Shown: positions 22,910 through 33,775, numbered from the stretch's first letter. The stretch is 64,000 bases of DNA from Bacillus methanolicus (GCF_008764295.1 NZ_VTQX01000012.1:40407-104406), one strand, 5' to 3'. The notes: generated by a model from the sequence alone, not told the origin. Numbers and translations are program-made.

Positions 22910-24052
22910 TTACTGGACTACGCCTAAAAACGATTGAAACACTTCGTTTCCAAGAAATCTACCCTTCTTGGTTAATCTTATATGATTATTTTCTTCGCAA
23001 ATTAAATCCTTTTTCCTTAAATTCGATAATTCGTCCGCAAATAAATCAAGTGGAGAAACTCCATACCTTTCAATAAATCTGCCAATCGATACTCCTTCAT
23101 TCTTCCTTAATCCAAGAAACATTTCTTCTTCCATTTGCTCTGCCTTTGTCGGCTTGTTTTCTTCAAAAACAGGAAGTTCCCCATGTTCAAGTGGGTCCAT
23201 ATACTTTTTTAAGGGACCAAAATTTGAGCGCCGCAACCCCTTAACATAAGAGTGGGCACCAGCTCCAAAACCATAATATTCATGATTGTTCCAATATGTT
23301 AAATTATGCCTACTTTCATAGCCAGGAATTGCAAAATTACTAATTTCATACTGCTGGTAGCCATGCTTGTCCATTTGTTCGATCAGTTCCTCATACATGG
23401 CAGCTTCAGCATCCTCTCCCGGCAAAGGAAGACGGCCCTTTCTCATTAAATTATAGAAAACCGTCTTCGGTTCAATGATTAACGAATAGCCAGAATAATG
23501 CTGAATGTCTAATGAAAACGAGGTAGCAAGCGTTTCTCTAAAATCAGCCAAAGTTTGGTCAGGTAGGCTATAAATAAGATCGACACTGATGTTTTCAAAC
23601 CCTGCAGCTTTTGCAAGCGCAATCGATGTGAATACATCTGCTCCACGATGCACGCGCCCAATTCTTTTCAACAGTTCATCGTTAAACGTCTGGACGCCAA
23701 AGCTCAAGCGATTAACCCCTGCATCATAGAGGATTTGTAATTTTTCTTTAGAAAGATCTCCCGGGTTCGCTTCAAATGTAAATTCAGTGTTTTGGTTGAA
23801 AGGAAGGTAATCATGAATACCTTGACATAATGCTTCAAGCTGCCTTTCATTTAATGCCGTTGGTGTGCCTCCACCAACGAATATGGAACGTAAATGAGGG
23901 GTTGGAGCCTCTTGCAATGTCAACTCCATCTCTTTTTTCAATGAATTTATATACCCATCAACTGGTTGTCCTTGAAGGAACACTTTATTAAAATCACAAT
24001 AATGGCAAATATGCTCACAAAAGGGGATATGAATATACGCCGCATTAATCAA
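22910..24052 (-). CDS. hemW: radical SAM heme chaperone HemW
   Basis: HemN-related protein thought to bind and deliver heme rather than act as coproporphyrinogen oxidase. The radical SAM cluster motif CEHICHYC is at about residue 13, FVGGGTPTAL at about 60, and the C-terminal HemN domain follows. 380 residues. The start is TTG (MINAAYIHIPF). It lies immediately upstream of the hrcA promoter and downstream of lepA, as in B. subtilis. Confidence 0.93.
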   Translation of the reverse strand: MINAAYIHIPFCEHICHYCDFNKVFLQGQPVDGYINSLKKEMELTLQEAPTPHLRSIFVGGGTPTALNERQLEALCQGIHDYLPFNQNTEFTFEANPGDLSKEKLQILYDAGVNRLSFGVQTFNDELLKRIGRVHRGADVFTSIALAKAAGFENISVDLIYSLPDQTLADFRETLATSFSLDIQHYSGYSLIIEPKTVFYNLMRKGRLPLPGEDAEAAMYEELIEQMDKHGYQQYEISNFAIPGYESRHNLTYWNNHEYYGFGAGAHSYVKGLRRSNFGPLKKYMDPLEHGELPVFEENKPTKAEQMEEEMFLGLRKNEGVSIGRFIERYGVSPLDLFADELSNLRKKDLICEENNHIRLTKKGRFLGNEVFQSFLGVVQ

Positions 24053-24079
24053 ACCATCACAACCTCGTTTTTAAAATAT

Positions 24080-24130
24080 GAAAGAGAGGTTAGAGTTCTT
24101 GTTACAACAAGACCGACTAACCCCTCTTTC
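24080..24130 (-). terminator. long terminator-like hairpin after lepA
   Basis: GAAAGAGAGGTTAG and CTAACCCCTCTTTC pair around an inner TCTTGTT/AACAAGA stem. The U-tract on the minus strand is interrupted (CATATTTT). It separates lepA from hemW. Confidence 0.7.
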
Positions 24131-24154
24131 TTTTCGTTAAACTCTAAAAAAATC

Positions 24155-25987
24155 CTATTTTTTCTGACTATCATCCATTTTCAATACTGCCATAAAGGCT
24201 TCTTGAGGCACCTCAACTGAACCTACCTGCTTCATCCGCTTTTTCCCTTCTTTTTGCTTCTCAAGAAGCTTTCGTTTACGGGAAATATCTCCACCATAGC
24301 ATTTCGCTAAGACGTTTTTGCGCATCGCCTTAATTGTAGAACGGGCAACAATTTTTTGTCCGATCGCGGCTTGGACAGGTACTTCGAATTGCTGTCTCGG
24401 AATTAATTCCTTTAATTTTTCTACGATAATCTTACCTCGTTCGTAGGCAAAATCTTTATGAACGATAAAGCTTAACGCATCGACTTTCTCTGCATTTAAA
24501 AGGATATCCATCTTCACAAGTTTTGATGGCTTGTAGCCAATCAGTTCATAGTCAAAGGAAGCATACCCTTTCGTGCTTGATTTTAACTGATCGAAGAAAT
24601 CGTAGACAATCTCAGACAACGGCACTTCATAAATAATACTTACCCTTGTTTCATCGAGATATTGCATATCTATGAAGTTTCCTCTTTTTTCTTGGCAGAG
24701 TTCCATAATGGCACCGACATAATCATTTGGAGCCATCATCGTTGCTTTTACATATGGCTCTTCAATCCGTTCTATTTTCTGTGGGTCTGGCATGTCAGAA
24801 GGGTTGTCTATCTTTAGTTGCGAACCATCTGTCAAAATAACATCATAAATAACACTCGGTGCGGTCGTAATTAAATCGATCTTAAATTCTCTTTCAATAC
24901 GTTCCTGAATAATTTCCATATGGAGCAATCCAAGAAACCCGCATCGGAAGCCAAAGCCTAATGCTTGCGAGGTCTCTGGTTCAAACTGAAGAGCAGAATC
25001 ATTTAACTCAAGCTTTTCAAGGGCTTCTCTTAAGTCATTAAATTTCGCACTGTCAATTGGATACAAACCACAATATACCATTGGATTTAATTTACGATAA
25101 CCTGGGAGCGCTTCTGTGGCACCATTTTTTGCATTTGTAATCGTATCCCCAACACGCGTGTCGCCAACATTTTTTATGGCAGCCGTTAAAAAGCCAACGT
25201 CTCCTACCGATAATTCTTCTGTTTGCACGGCTTTTGGCGTAAAGACACCTACTTCTGTTACTTCAAACTCTTTGCCAGTAGCCATCATCTTAATCTTATC
25301 GCCAGCTTTCACCGTACCCTCAACCACGCGAATATATGCAACTACTCCTCGGTATGCATCGTATAGCGAATCAAAAATTAGCGCCTTTAATGGAGCTTCA
25401 GGATCCCCTACAGGTGCAGGCACCTTTTCGACAATCTGCTCCAAAATTTCTTCAATTCCAATTCCGGCTTTCGCACTAGCTAAAACAGCTTCAGAAGCAT
25501 CTAATCCGATTACTTCTTCAATCTCGTTACGCACGCGTTCCGGATCGGCACTTGGAAGATCAATTTTATTGATAACCGGTACGATTTCTAAATCATTGTC
25601 AAGTGCTAAATAAACATTCGCCAACGTTTGTGCTTCAATTCCCTGTGCCGCATCGACCACGAGAACCGCACCTTCACATGCTGCTAAACTACGGGATACT
25701 TCATAGGTGAAATCGACATGTCCAGGTGTGTCGATTAGATGAAATGTGTAGATCTCCCCATCTTTTGCTTTGTATTTTAATTGAACTGAGTTTAATTTAA
25801 TCGTAATGCCCCGTTCTCTCTCAAGATCCATTGAATCGAGGAGCTGGTCCTTCATTTCACGAGCAGTTAAAGCATTCGTTTTCTCTAAAATTCTATCTGC
25901 CAACGTCGACTTTCCATGGTCGATATGAGCGATGATCGAGAAATTGCGAATCTTTGATTGTCTCATCAGTCTTTCTTCTTTGTTCAT
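24155..25987 (-). CDS. lepA: elongation factor 4 (LepA)
   Basis: Translational GTPase implicated in ribosome biogenesis and back-translocation under stress. G1 AHIDHGKST is at about residue 20, DTPGHVDF at about 80 and NKID at about 134. EF-G-like domains follow, then the LepA-specific C-terminus ([18 protein letters not shown]). 610 residues. The start is the ATG at 25987 ([15 protein letters not shown]) after AGGAGTGAACGAT; the frame extends upstream but without a ribosome site. Confidence 0.97.
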   Translation of the reverse strand: MNKEERLMRQSKIRNFSIIAHIDHGKSTLADRILEKTNALTAREMKDQLLDSMDLERERGITIKLNSVQLKYKAKDGEIYTFHLIDTPGHVDFTYEVSRSLAACEGAVLVVDAAQGIEAQTLANVYLALDNDLEIVPVINKIDLPSADPERVRNEIEEVIGLDASEAVLASAKAGIGIEEILEQIVEKVPAPVGDPEAPLKALIFDSLYDAYRGVVAYIRVVEGTVKAGDKIKMMATGKEFEVTEVGVFTPKAVQTEELSVGDVGFLTAAIKNVGDTRVGDTITNAKNGATEALPGYRKLNPMVYCGLYPIDSAKFNDLREALEKLELNDSALQFEPETSQALGFGFRCGFLGLLHMEIIQERIEREFKIDLITTAPSVIYDVILTDGSQLKIDNPSDMPDPQKIERIEEPYVKATMMAPNDYVGAIMELCQEKRGNFIDMQYLDETRVSIIYEVPLSEIVYDFFDQLKSSTKGYASFDYELIGYKPSKLVKMDILLNAEKVDALSFIVHKDFAYERGKIIVEKLKELIPRQQFEVPVQAAIGQKIVARSTIKAMRKNVLAKCYGGDISRKRKLLEKQKEGKKRMKQVGSVEVPQEAFMAVLKMDDSQKK

Positions 25988-26126
25988 ATCGTTCACTCCT
26001 ACTATACTCGCACACATCGAATCAATCCCAATTTGACTACAGTGCATAGCCGTTGGAATTGATTAAATACGCTATTTTTTGATTATAGCAGTCGATTCGG
26101 CAAGATTCAACGGAAAATAGAAGGCT

Positions 26127-26468
26127 CTACTGAATCAGATTTGTAATTAATTCTATTATTTTATTAGCAAAAGAGGAAACACCCTCTGCTAGCTTCTTGC
26201 CAATAGAGGAGAAAAAATTATAAGCCTTCATTTCTTCGAGCTTTGCTTTCTTTTCCTGTATATCATGACTACTGATATCAGTACCCAAGACAGCAAGTTC
26301 TACTTGCCCTCCATCGTTTTCAGCAACATGAAGCGCCTCTTTGAAGTTATGATCCTCAAAGCCCTTCATCCGATCGATTCCTTCATTTGCCTGTTGCATC
26401 CCGAATAATACAGAGACAAACATCAAAGCCAAGACAAAAACAAACTTCAAAAAAAACATCTTCATCAT
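26127..26468 (-). CDS. yqxA: YqxA family protein
   Basis: 113-residue protein of the DUF3679 family, found between spoIIP and lepA in Bacillus. An N-terminal signal or anchor helix (about 5-23, FLKFVFVLALMFVSVLFG) precedes a mostly helical exported part. The molecular role is unknown to me; the genomic link to spoIIP suggests a sporulation-stage function. ATG ATG start after GTAGGTGAC. Confidence 0.85.
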   Translation of the reverse strand: MMKMFFLKFVFVLALMFVSVLFGMQQANEGIDRMKGFEDHNFKEALHVAENDGGQVELAVLGTDISSHDIQEKKAKLEEMKAYNFFSSIGKKLAEGVSSFANKIIELITNLIQ

Positions 26469-26507
26469 GTCACCTACTCACGTTTTTATTTAGAAATGGT
26501 TAGTAAA

Positions 26508-26745
26508 CCTTTCGGAGAATAATTTTTGTTCAAAATCTACTTAGGCATGTCCTCACGGGCTCTCTATCGGAACAACTTTTGCTCTTTTTCGGCGTTCGGT
26601 GTCCTCATGAACCTTTTATGCGGACAACTTTCGCTCAAATCCGGCTTTCGGTGTCCTCATGGACCCTTTATGCGGACAACTTTCGCTCAAATCCGGCATA
26701 CGGTGTCCTCAGGAATTTTCTATGAAGACAGTTTTTGCTCATATT
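26508..26745. repeat. 52-bp tandem repeat array (about 4.5 units) between yqxA and spoIIP
   Basis: CGGACAACTTTCGCTCAAAT recurs at 26621 and 26673, with degenerate copies at about 26569 and 26725. The period is exactly 52 bp between the two best copies. Each unit has GTCC-N17-GGAC, an imperfect palindrome, plus a 27-bp linker. No reading frame or ribosome site explains it. The same architecture occurs at 63817-64000. Confidence 0.85.
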
Positions 26746-26786
26746 TTGTTTTCGTATGAGAGCAAATGACTGTTGTCGACACCTGA

Positions 26787-26813
26787 GGCAATTGGAATGA
26801 CAATCCAATTGCC
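26787..26813 (-). terminator. hairpin after spoIIP
   Basis: GGCAATTGGA and TCCAATTGCC form a perfect 10-bp stem 11 bp beyond the spoIIP stop. There is no clear U-tract on the minus strand, so terminator function is uncertain. Confidence 0.55.
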
Positions 26814-26823
26814 CCTATCGCGA

Positions 26824-28029
26824 TTATTGCTCGTTTGCAGGCTCCTCAACTGGGAAATTCACACTTTCTGCTTGCCAAAAGACTTCACTAAAGGCATCCG
26901 CAAAAGCTTCAGCGGAGCGATTTAATTCTTCAAACGTATTGTCTACTCCACCAAATTCAACCAGCATGGCGTTTTCTGATAAATCCTGATTGAATTTCCC
27001 GTTCGTAGATGCTCCTTCTTTTTTTATAATCCCTCTGCTTAATCCTGGATATTTTTCTTCCAGCTTCGTGTGTATTTCTTTTGCTAACTTCAAGTTCTTC
27101 TCGTAATTCGGATTTTCTGCCCCCAGTACAAATGCTAGCTTTGCATAGGACTTTCCATTTATATCTTTTGTCGTTTTATCCTTCCTCTTGGAGTCACGGT
27201 GAATATCAATTAAATAAGTCAAATCACGATTAGACGTAATGGCCGCCTCAACAACCTTTCTTGACTCATCATAAGACCGACCGTAGGTGAGACCCTTTTC
27301 ATTTAGCTTCGTCATAATATCCGTTTTATCTACAACCGTTCCAATTCCAAAACGTTCTAATTGTTCTTTTAAATGATCACCAATTCTTGTCACATTAATC
27401 TCTGAGTGCTGGGCTCCATCTGGATCAGTTACCCCTTTTAAATATGGGAGAAAGGATTCTCTCGTATGGGAAAAATAGATATATACGATTTTGCGGTCAC
27501 CAGTCGTTCGTTCTGGCGGCGCCACTTCATCCTGTTCTTTTTCCTGATCGTCTAACCCTTCAATATTTTGCAACGATGCCTCATTCTCTTTTTTCAACAC
27601 CTCTGGAGGTGGTGGTGATTCAATCGGTAAGTTCGTATAGTTCGTTCCTTCTCCTGCAAGGACGATTTTTCCATCAAATATGGAGAAGCCTGGAAGTTCT
27701 CTTCCAAGAAGGCTGCGAGGATCATCTAAACTCACATTCGTCGACATTTTAAACATTAAGCTTGATAAACTTGGGGTCGTTTCCTCTGGTAGCACTTGTC
27801 CAAAAGCATTATTTTCCGTACCTAGGAGGCGATATAACACTTCCCCTGTCAAATGTCCTGTTGCACTATTAATAGACGATGATTTAATTTGATACTCTGG
27901 CTTCAAAGATGTAATCAAGCCGCTCACTGAAAAGATAAGCAACAACAATAACATCACGACTAATACAAATTGAAAAACGCTGGTCCCTTGTACAGTTACG
28001 ACAAATGAAGAAGACCTGTTATATTTCAT
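26824..28029 (-). CDS. spoIIP: stage II sporulation protein P
   Basis: Peptidoglycan amidase/endopeptidase of the SpoIID-SpoIIM-SpoIIP engulfment machine. The N-terminal membrane anchor (about 14-40) is followed by the catalytic domain with YIYFSHTRESFLPYL near residue 205, LIDIHRDS near 275 and MLVEFGGVDNT near 362. I start at ATG 28029 (MKYNRSSSF), after GAGGTGGAACG; an upstream frame lacks a ribosome site. 401 residues. It is downstream of gpr, as in other Bacilli. Confidence 0.94.
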   Translation of the reverse strand: MKYNRSSSFVVTVQGTSVFQFVLVVMLLLLLIFSVSGLITSLKPEYQIKSSSINSATGHLTGEVLYRLLGTENNAFGQVLPEETTPSLSSLMFKMSTNVSLDDPRSLLGRELPGFSIFDGKIVLAGEGTNYTNLPIESPPPPEVLKKENEASLQNIEGLDDQEKEQDEVAPPERTTGDRKIVYIYFSHTRESFLPYLKGVTDPDGAQHSEINVTRIGDHLKEQLERFGIGTVVDKTDIMTKLNEKGLTYGRSYDESRKVVEAAITSNRDLTYLIDIHRDSKRKDKTTKDINGKSYAKLAFVLGAENPNYEKNLKLAKEIHTKLEEKYPGLSRGIIKKEGASTNGKFNQDLSENAMLVEFGGVDNTFEELNRSAEAFADAFSEVFWQAESVNFPVEEPANEQ

Positions 28030-28124
28030 CGTTCCACCTCTTTTAGTAAGTCTACTAATTCTTATGACTTTACTAGAAAAGATAGAACCTTTTTCAAACA
28101 CTCTCCTAAAAAGGGGTGAACCTA

Positions 28125-29240
28125 TTATCTCGTATAGAAGCCCGCATTTTCCTCGTTAATCGAATGATGTAATGCTGCATTTAATCCATTGGCAAGAAGG
28201 TTTGCCATATCCTCTATAAAAACATCCACTTCTTTTGGTGTTACCATAAGATTATGACCGAGAGGGGAAAGAACTTCTGAAATTAACTTTCTTTTTTCTT
28301 CTTCCTCCAAAGTTCCAATCATTCCTAAAAATGTTTTGCGATGATGCTCATCAGGTAAATCATCTTCTGTTAATTTTTTTCTTTTACCGAAAGTCAAGCC
28401 AGCTGGAGCTAATGCGCGCGAAGGTCGATCTCCTTCTTTTAGTTCTTTGCCAAAATGTTTCAGAATGTAATCGATCGTATCGCTTGTTATCGAAACCGCA
28501 TCGACGACCGTCGGAACACCAATAGCGATAACTGGTATACCAAGCGTCTCCTTACTTAATTCTTTCCTCTTATTCCCCACCCCTGAACCGGGATGTATGC
28601 CAGTATCGGAAATTTGAATGGTCGAGTTTACCCTCTCAATCGATCTTGATGCCAAAGCGTCAATCGCAATGACAAAATCTGGTTTCGTCTTTTCTACGAT
28701 CCCTAGAATAATATCGCTCGTTTCAATTCCAGTCAGCCCCATAACTCCTGGGGCAATCGCACTAACCGGTCGGAACCCATCTTCTACATTTTCAGGCTGT
28801 AATTCATACAGATGTCTCGTTATAATAAGATTCTCACATACGTGAGGTCCGAGTGCGTCTGGTGTAACATTCCAATTACCTAAACCGACTACTAAACAGG
28901 AGGAATCCTTATTAATTCCCAGCTCCTTTAAAAAATGAGAGAATTCTAATACAAATGTATCTTCTACCTTTCGTTGAAGCTCTGTATCCTGCTGTCGGAT
29001 ACCGATTACTTCGAGGGTTAAATACTTACCTTCTTTTTTCCCGATTGCTTCGGAACCCTCTTTCGTAATTTCTACTAAAGAAATTTTTATATCGTTTTCT
29101 TCCTTCTCCTTTATGATTACTCCCTCAACTTGAGAGATATCTTCCTGTCCGTGTACATGATCCCTTGCTCTATCAGCAATGACCATTTCCCTTGCTTCGA
29201 CTGCTAAATCAGTTCGAATCGTAAATTTACTTAAATCCAT
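28125..29240 (-). CDS. gpr: GPR endopeptidase (germination protease)
   Basis: Degrades small acid-soluble spore proteins at germination and is made as an inactive zymogen in the forespore. The first residues ([20 protein letters not shown]) resemble the autoprocessed propeptide region. The conserved core [16 protein letters not shown] lies near residue 120 and [10 protein letters not shown] near 195. 371 residues. ATG after GGAGAGGCGTTA. Confidence 0.96.
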   Translation of the reverse strand: MDLSKFTIRTDLAVEAREMVIADRARDHVHGQEDISQVEGVIIKEKEENDIKISLVEITKEGSEAIGKKEGKYLTLEVIGIRQQDTELQRKVEDTFVLEFSHFLKELGINKDSSCLVVGLGNWNVTPDALGPHVCENLIITRHLYELQPENVEDGFRPVSAIAPGVMGLTGIETSDIILGIVEKTKPDFVIAIDALASRSIERVNSTIQISDTGIHPGSGVGNKRKELSKETLGIPVIAIGVPTVVDAVSITSDTIDYILKHFGKELKEGDRPSRALAPAGLTFGKRKKLTEDDLPDEHHRKTFLGMIGTLEEEEKRKLISEVLSPLGHNLMVTPKEVDVFIEDMANLLANGLNAALHHSINEENAGFYTR

Positions 29241-29378
29241 TAACGCCTCTCCTTTCCTTTTCAGGGAAATTTTACTAGTAATTCCATGAAAATCTTACTA
29301 GTATCTAGCATTACCGTCACATCTACAAAACATTCATTTGAAAAAACATTTACTTTCCCGTAAAATAAACAGATAGTA

Positions 29379-29407
29379 TTGCAAAAGATATATCCGTTTG
29401 ATAAAAT
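29379..29407 (+). promoter_or_regulatory. sigma-A promoter for rpsT
   Basis: TTGCAA (29379-29384), a 17-bp spacer and TAAAAT (29402-29407) lie about 80 bp upstream of rpsT. Confidence 0.75.
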
Positions 29408-29489
29408 ATCTCTTGTTCTGCAATTAATGTTAGGATTGTGAATATCGAGTTTTATATAATCTCGATTGCTTTTTCGGGAGGTGAATGGA

Positions 29490-29756
29490 ATGGCAAATAT
29501 TAAATCTGCTATCAAGCGTGCTAAGACTAGCGAAGAGCGTAACGCTCACAACTCAACAGTTAAATCTGCAATGCGTACTGCTGTTAAGAAAGTAGAAGCT
29601 GCAGTTGTAAATAACGACGAAGCTGCTGCAAAGGAAAGCTACGTAGAAGCTGCTAAAAAATTAGATAAGGCTGCTGCAAAAGGTCTTATCCACAAGAATG
29701 CTGCTGCTCGTAAAAAATCTCGTTTAGCAAAGAAGTTAAACACTCTAAACGCATAA
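29490..29756 (+). CDS. rpsT: 30S ribosomal protein S20
   Basis: 88-residue basic helical protein of the 30S body. Start [20 protein letters not shown], tail [22 protein letters not shown] at 29490 after GGGAGGTGAATGGA. Monocistronic on the plus strand against the gpr operon, with its own promoter and terminator. Confidence 0.98.
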   Translation: MANIKSAIKRAKTSEERNAHNSTVKSAMRTAVKKVEAAVVNNDEAAAKESYVEAAKKLDKAAAKGLIHKNAAARKKSRLAKKLNTLNA

Positions 29757-29764
29757 TTGTGTGT

Positions 29765-29793
29765 GGCTATCTCTCAAACAGATAGCCCTTATT
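29765..29793 (+). terminator. intrinsic terminator after rpsT
   Basis: GGCTATCT and AGATAGCC form an 8-bp stem followed by CTTATTTTT. Confidence 0.88.
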
Positions 29794-29800
29794 TTTGCAC

Positions 29801-29829
29801 AAAAAAGGAACCTTTCTGGTTCCTTTTTT
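29801..29829 (-). terminator. intrinsic terminator after holA
   Basis: AAAAAGGAACC and GGTTCCTTTTT form an 11-bp stem ending at the holA stop codon, with T-runs on both strands. It can serve convergent rpsT and holA transcripts. Confidence 0.85.
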
Positions 29830-30850
29830 AATTTCGTCCTTGTAAGCGAAATAAAAACATTTCTATTATTAATTCTTTATTCATTCCACCTGTTTTTGAT
29901 TGGTAATCAGCCTCTGCTAACATCTGCATGATCTCCGTCAGTTCTTCATCCTTAAAGAGCTTTGCTTGTCCTGCTGCCAGCTTTACACGAAAGGGATGAA
30001 CCTTAATGTACCCAGCAATTTGCTGCTGCCCATACCCTTTTCTCGCTAACTCCTTCACTTGATAAATTAAGCGGAACTGTCCTGAAAGGATCGATAAAAT
30101 TTTAATCGGTTCTTCATTTTGTTTTAATAAATCATAATAAATGCGAAAAGCTGCATCTATTTTTCTTTGGACAATATTATCCACTAATACGAATATATTT
30201 TGTTCCAATGACCTGGACACAAGCGCGTGAACCATTGCCACTGTAATTGTATTTCCTTCTGTAGCATATAAAGCCAGTTTATCTATTTCAGTTGTTAACA
30301 TGAATAAGTTCGTTCCTGCTAATGCCAACATCTGCTCAACAGCCTCTTCATCAATACCGACGCGATTAAGAGCTGCCCGTTCTTTAACCCAGAGCTTAAG
30401 CTCCTGTTCATTTAATCTCTTCGCCTCAACAACGCTCCCTTTTCGTTTCAGCTCCTTTGTAAGCTTTTTCCGTTCATCAAGCTTCTCGTAAGAACCAGCA
30501 AACACAACGATCGAATACGGAGCAGGCTCTTGTAGATAAGCTTCCAATTTCTTTAAATTATGTTCGATTTTTGCTTTGGATTTTTCCGCAGTTAAAAAAT
30601 AGGGATTATTCATAAGGATGAGGCGACGTTCTCCCATAAAAGGAAAAGTCTCCGCATCCTCTAGCGCTACTTCAATCGGAGTCTCCTCCAAATCATATGT
30701 CGCAAAGTTAAATTCCATTTCTTCTTCATTGAGGGCATATTTCATTAATAATTGCTTCGTTTCATTGATAAGAAAGGACTCTGTTCCATATAATACATAT
30801 ACGGGGGAAAATTGCTTTTTCTTTATTTGCTTCCACACATCTAAAACCAA
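29828..30850 (-). CDS. holA: DNA polymerase III delta subunit
   Basis: Clamp-loader subunit that opens the sliding clamp. The 340-residue protein has the conserved DAETFPFMGERRLI segment near residue 64, LDERKKLTKELK near 125, and ARSLEQNIFVLVD-type sequence near 213. The start is TTG after GGAGAGAAAAACA, giving MVLDVWKQIKK, matching the family N-terminus. It lies downstream of the comE locus. Confidence 0.95.
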   Translation of the reverse strand: MVLDVWKQIKKKQFSPVYVLYGTESFLINETKQLLMKYALNEEEMEFNFATYDLEETPIEVALEDAETFPFMGERRLILMNNPYFLTAEKSKAKIEHNLKKLEAYLQEPAPYSIVVFAGSYEKLDERKKLTKELKRKGSVVEAKRLNEQELKLWVKERAALNRVGIDEEAVEQMLALAGTNLFMLTTEIDKLALYATEGNTITVAMVHALVSRSLEQNIFVLVDNIVQRKIDAAFRIYYDLLKQNEEPIKILSILSGQFRLIYQVKELARKGYGQQQIAGYIKVHPFRVKLAAGQAKLFKDEELTEIMQMLAEADYQSKTGGMNKELIIEMFLFRLQGRN

Positions 30851-31241
30851 TGTTTTTCTCTCCGTTCTTTAACATTCTTACGTTAATCGTATAGAAGCAC
30901 GGAGTTTTTGACAAGGGTGAAAAATTATCAAGACAAACTAAAAGGGAATTGGTCTTGTTAAAAACCAACTCCCTATTTATAGTAAACGCTAGCAAATAAG
31001 GCCTAGGATACTTATCCACTAGCGGTACACCCTGTTAATACTAGTGTAGCCGGATGATTGCAAACTATTTGTGACAACTCTTGTCAGTAAAGGAAAAGTC
31101 GCTTATACTAGAAAACGTCTAAGCAATTTTTCATAAATCTGAAGAATTTTGAAAACGAACAAAGCTATTTTGTGCTTCGTTGGGCAATTGTTTATTGCTT
31201 TATGAGGTCCATCTATTATAATGGAATTAGGAGGGGTTATT

Positions 31242-31376
31242 GTGAATCCATTTGAAAAAGAAGTACAAAGCAAACGCAATGATGCTATTGATTCTGGAGT
31301 AGGTTTTATCGTCTCTTTCGGTTTCTTTGCAACGTTATTCATTATTGCAACCGTTATTCAATACATCGGCTCTTAA
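31242..31376 (+). CDS. yqzM: YqzM family small membrane protein
   Basis: 44-residue protein starting GTG after GGAGGGGTTATT. It opens MNPFEKEVQSKRNDAIDS, followed by one membrane helix (about residues 20-40, VSFGFFATLFIIATVIQYIG). Sequence and size closely resemble B. subtilis YqzM, which also sits between comEC and holA. Function is unknown. Confidence 0.9.
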   Translation: MNPFEKEVQSKRNDAIDSGVGFIVSFGFFATLFIIATVIQYIGS

Positions 31377-31420
31377 GTACATAGTATTCATTTCTTGACT
31401 GCGCATGTTGTGCAGTCTTT

Positions 31421-33775
31421 TTACTTATATGTCCCATTCAATGTTGCTTTTGTTTTAGCATATGGCTTTCCAGTTAAAAAGGTTCCATCATCTTCTGTAA
31501 AATAAAAACGAATCGCACCGTCTCTATCGGTTCGAAAAATTGCGATGTTCCGCTCTTCAAGTCGTTCAAGAACTTCGTGATGAGGATGTCCAAATCGATT
31601 GCTCTTTCCTGCAGAAATAAGAGCTATTCTTGGTTTTAACTGCTCTAACCAAGATTCCGATGTAGATGTTTTACTACCATGATGACCTACTTTTAAGACA
31701 TCAATTTGTAAATTCGGATATGCCAAAAGCAACTGTCGCTCTCCTTCTTCCTCTAAATCCCCTGTAAACATCCAATGCAGGCCGCCTAATTTTGTGTAGA
31801 CCACGATAGATTGATCATTGCGTTCTAAGCCTGTGTTCGAAGCAGGTGACAAAACATGAAAAATATAATCACCTCCCTTCCAGCGATCTCCCTTTTGCGC
31901 AAAATAAATAGGTATTTCTTTCTTCCTTGCAAGGGTAATCAATTTTTCTTCAAGCTCGGATCGGTTTGCTACCATTGGTATTACTAGTTCCTTAACCTTT
32001 ACACTATTTAAAACAGCCGTCGCTCCACCGATATGGTCCATATCTCCATGTGTAAGGATAAGCTTATCAAGGACGGTAATACCCTTACTTTTCAAAAATG
32101 GAACTAGAACATCCTTCCCCACTTCAAAAGGATTTCTTCGTTTCTTCCAATCCTCAATTGGAAATGGCATCGTCCCACCCGTATCAATTAAGTAATTTCC
32201 TTTATTTTGAGGTAGTTGAATTAAAATACTATCGCCTTGCCCCACATCAATGAGTGTGATTTCACCAGATGAAAAATGCTTTTCCATAAAAAAAGGAGAG
32301 CATAGAAGCAAAAATAAAAAAAACAGTCTCATGTACAGCTGCTTATTTAGTTTAAAATTTTCCCATAAATAATAGCCATAGACTGTGGCTAAGCAAAGTA
32401 TAACGAGGGCAATCCCACTTGGTCTCCCAAGCACGAATGTATTATAAGGAAACTTGGCAAGAAACAACGTAAATTCATGGAGCAATTGTAACTGGAAATC
32501 TAAAAAATCAGCAAGTGGAGAAAGAATATCTCCAAACAGAAGCGCTAACATATACCAAACAAGAGCCAAGGGAAGAATCACAACTGAATAAAGAGGGACG
32601 TAAATAATATTTGCGATAAAGGAAATGAGGGAAAATTCATAAAAATGATAAAGCATAATCGGAATGGAAGCGACCTGAGCAATGAAGGAAGTGACAAATA
32701 ATAATATGAAAGGCCTATTTATATAACGAAGCAAAATAAGACGAGAGAAAACTAAAGTTGCACTTACAGCAAAGGATAGTTGAAAGCCCACATTATAAAT
32801 GGCAAACGGCGTGATAAAACAATAAACAAGAAAGACAATGCTTATTACATCGGCAGGAATGAGTTTTTTTCTTGTTAACTTCAAGAGAAGTAGGGCAAGC
32901 AACATCATAAAACAGGCACGAATGACCGATGGTGCCCCTCCCGTCAAAACAATATAAACGGGTAAAACCAACATTAAAACGAGCGCCATTTTCTCCCTAG
33001 AAATATTGCATCTCAACCCGCAATAAAATAAAAAACCCATAAGCATCCCAACATGTAGACCAGAAATCGCCAATAAATGAATAATTCCTAACCGTTGGTA
33101 CGCTTCGATTAATTCGTCATGGATGAAATTCCGTTCTCCGAATACGAGCGCCATCACTAAAGGAGCTGAATTTTCAGGTAATTGTTCAGCGATAAATTGA
33201 ATGCCCGTTTGTCTTACTTTTTGAAGTAAAAGCAAAGGATTGTTTTGCTCCTGACAGCTTGCTGGGGTTAACTTTTCTACCTCTAAAATCCAAAATATTT
33301 GCCGGTGGCGCAAATGCTCCTGATAATTAAACATTTGTGGGTTTCCTGGTGGCTCCGGTTCTTTCAATTGCCCCTCTACCTGACAAACTGAGCCAACCGT
33401 CAGTTTCGAAAAATTAGCTTTTTCAGCTATGCTAGAAAGCCGATATTGCAAGACAAGCTTTTCCTCCGAAGCTTTATCTTTTCCATAAGCGGTAAAAAAA
33501 TCTCCGTCTATTTTGATTGGCGTTTGGAGGGAAATTAGAAATTGCTTCTCCTCACCGTTTATCCGAGATTGATTGCTGTCATCATATATTTTCGCTTGTA
33601 AAAAAAAGAGGGAAAATACGCTTAGCAAGAGGAGTAATTGTGGTAAAGAACTTCTTTTGAGGATAAACAAAGAGAGGCCAAAGAGGAAAAATGCACCTAA
33701 AAAAACGAATCCTTCTAAAGCGAATAATATTCCAAAAAGCGCAGCCAACGCAACAAAAATATACTTCCCTTTCAA
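31421..33775 (-). CDS. comEC: DNA internalization competence protein ComEC/Rec2
   Basis: Membrane channel that takes single-stranded DNA into the cytoplasm during transformation. The 784 residues begin with a DUF4131 region with early membrane helices. A multi-helix competence domain follows (about 210-500) with HLLAISGLHVGML. The C-terminal metallo-beta-lactamase domain carries LTHGDMDHIGGA near residue 580, the likely nuclease. TTG start after GGAGGATGTAG. The frame is full length, consistent with a working gene. Confidence 0.95.
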   Translation of the reverse strand: MKGKYIFVALAALFGILFALEGFVFLGAFFLFGLSLFILKRSSLPQLLLLLSVFSLFFLQAKIYDDSNQSRINGEEKQFLISLQTPIKIDGDFFTAYGKDKASEEKLVLQYRLSSIAEKANFSKLTVGSVCQVEGQLKEPEPPGNPQMFNYQEHLRHRQIFWILEVEKLTPASCQEQNNPLLLLQKVRQTGIQFIAEQLPENSAPLVMALVFGERNFIHDELIEAYQRLGIIHLLAISGLHVGMLMGFLFYCGLRCNISREKMALVLMLVLPVYIVLTGGAPSVIRACFMMLLALLLLKLTRKKLIPADVISIVFLVYCFITPFAIYNVGFQLSFAVSATLVFSRLILLRYINRPFILLFVTSFIAQVASIPIMLYHFYEFSLISFIANIIYVPLYSVVILPLALVWYMLALLFGDILSPLADFLDFQLQLLHEFTLFLAKFPYNTFVLGRPSGIALVILCLATVYGYYLWENFKLNKQLYMRLFFLFLLLCSPFFMEKHFSSGEITLIDVGQGDSILIQLPQNKGNYLIDTGGTMPFPIEDWKKRRNPFEVGKDVLVPFLKSKGITVLDKLILTHGDMDHIGGATAVLNSVKVKELVIPMVANRSELEEKLITLARKKEIPIYFAQKGDRWKGGDYIFHVLSPASNTGLERNDQSIVVYTKLGGLHWMFTGDLEEEGERQLLLAYPNLQIDVLKVGHHGSKTSTSESWLEQLKPRIALISAGKSNRFGHPHHEVLERLEERNIAIFRTDRDGAIRFYFTEDDGTFLTGKPYAKTKATLNGTYK

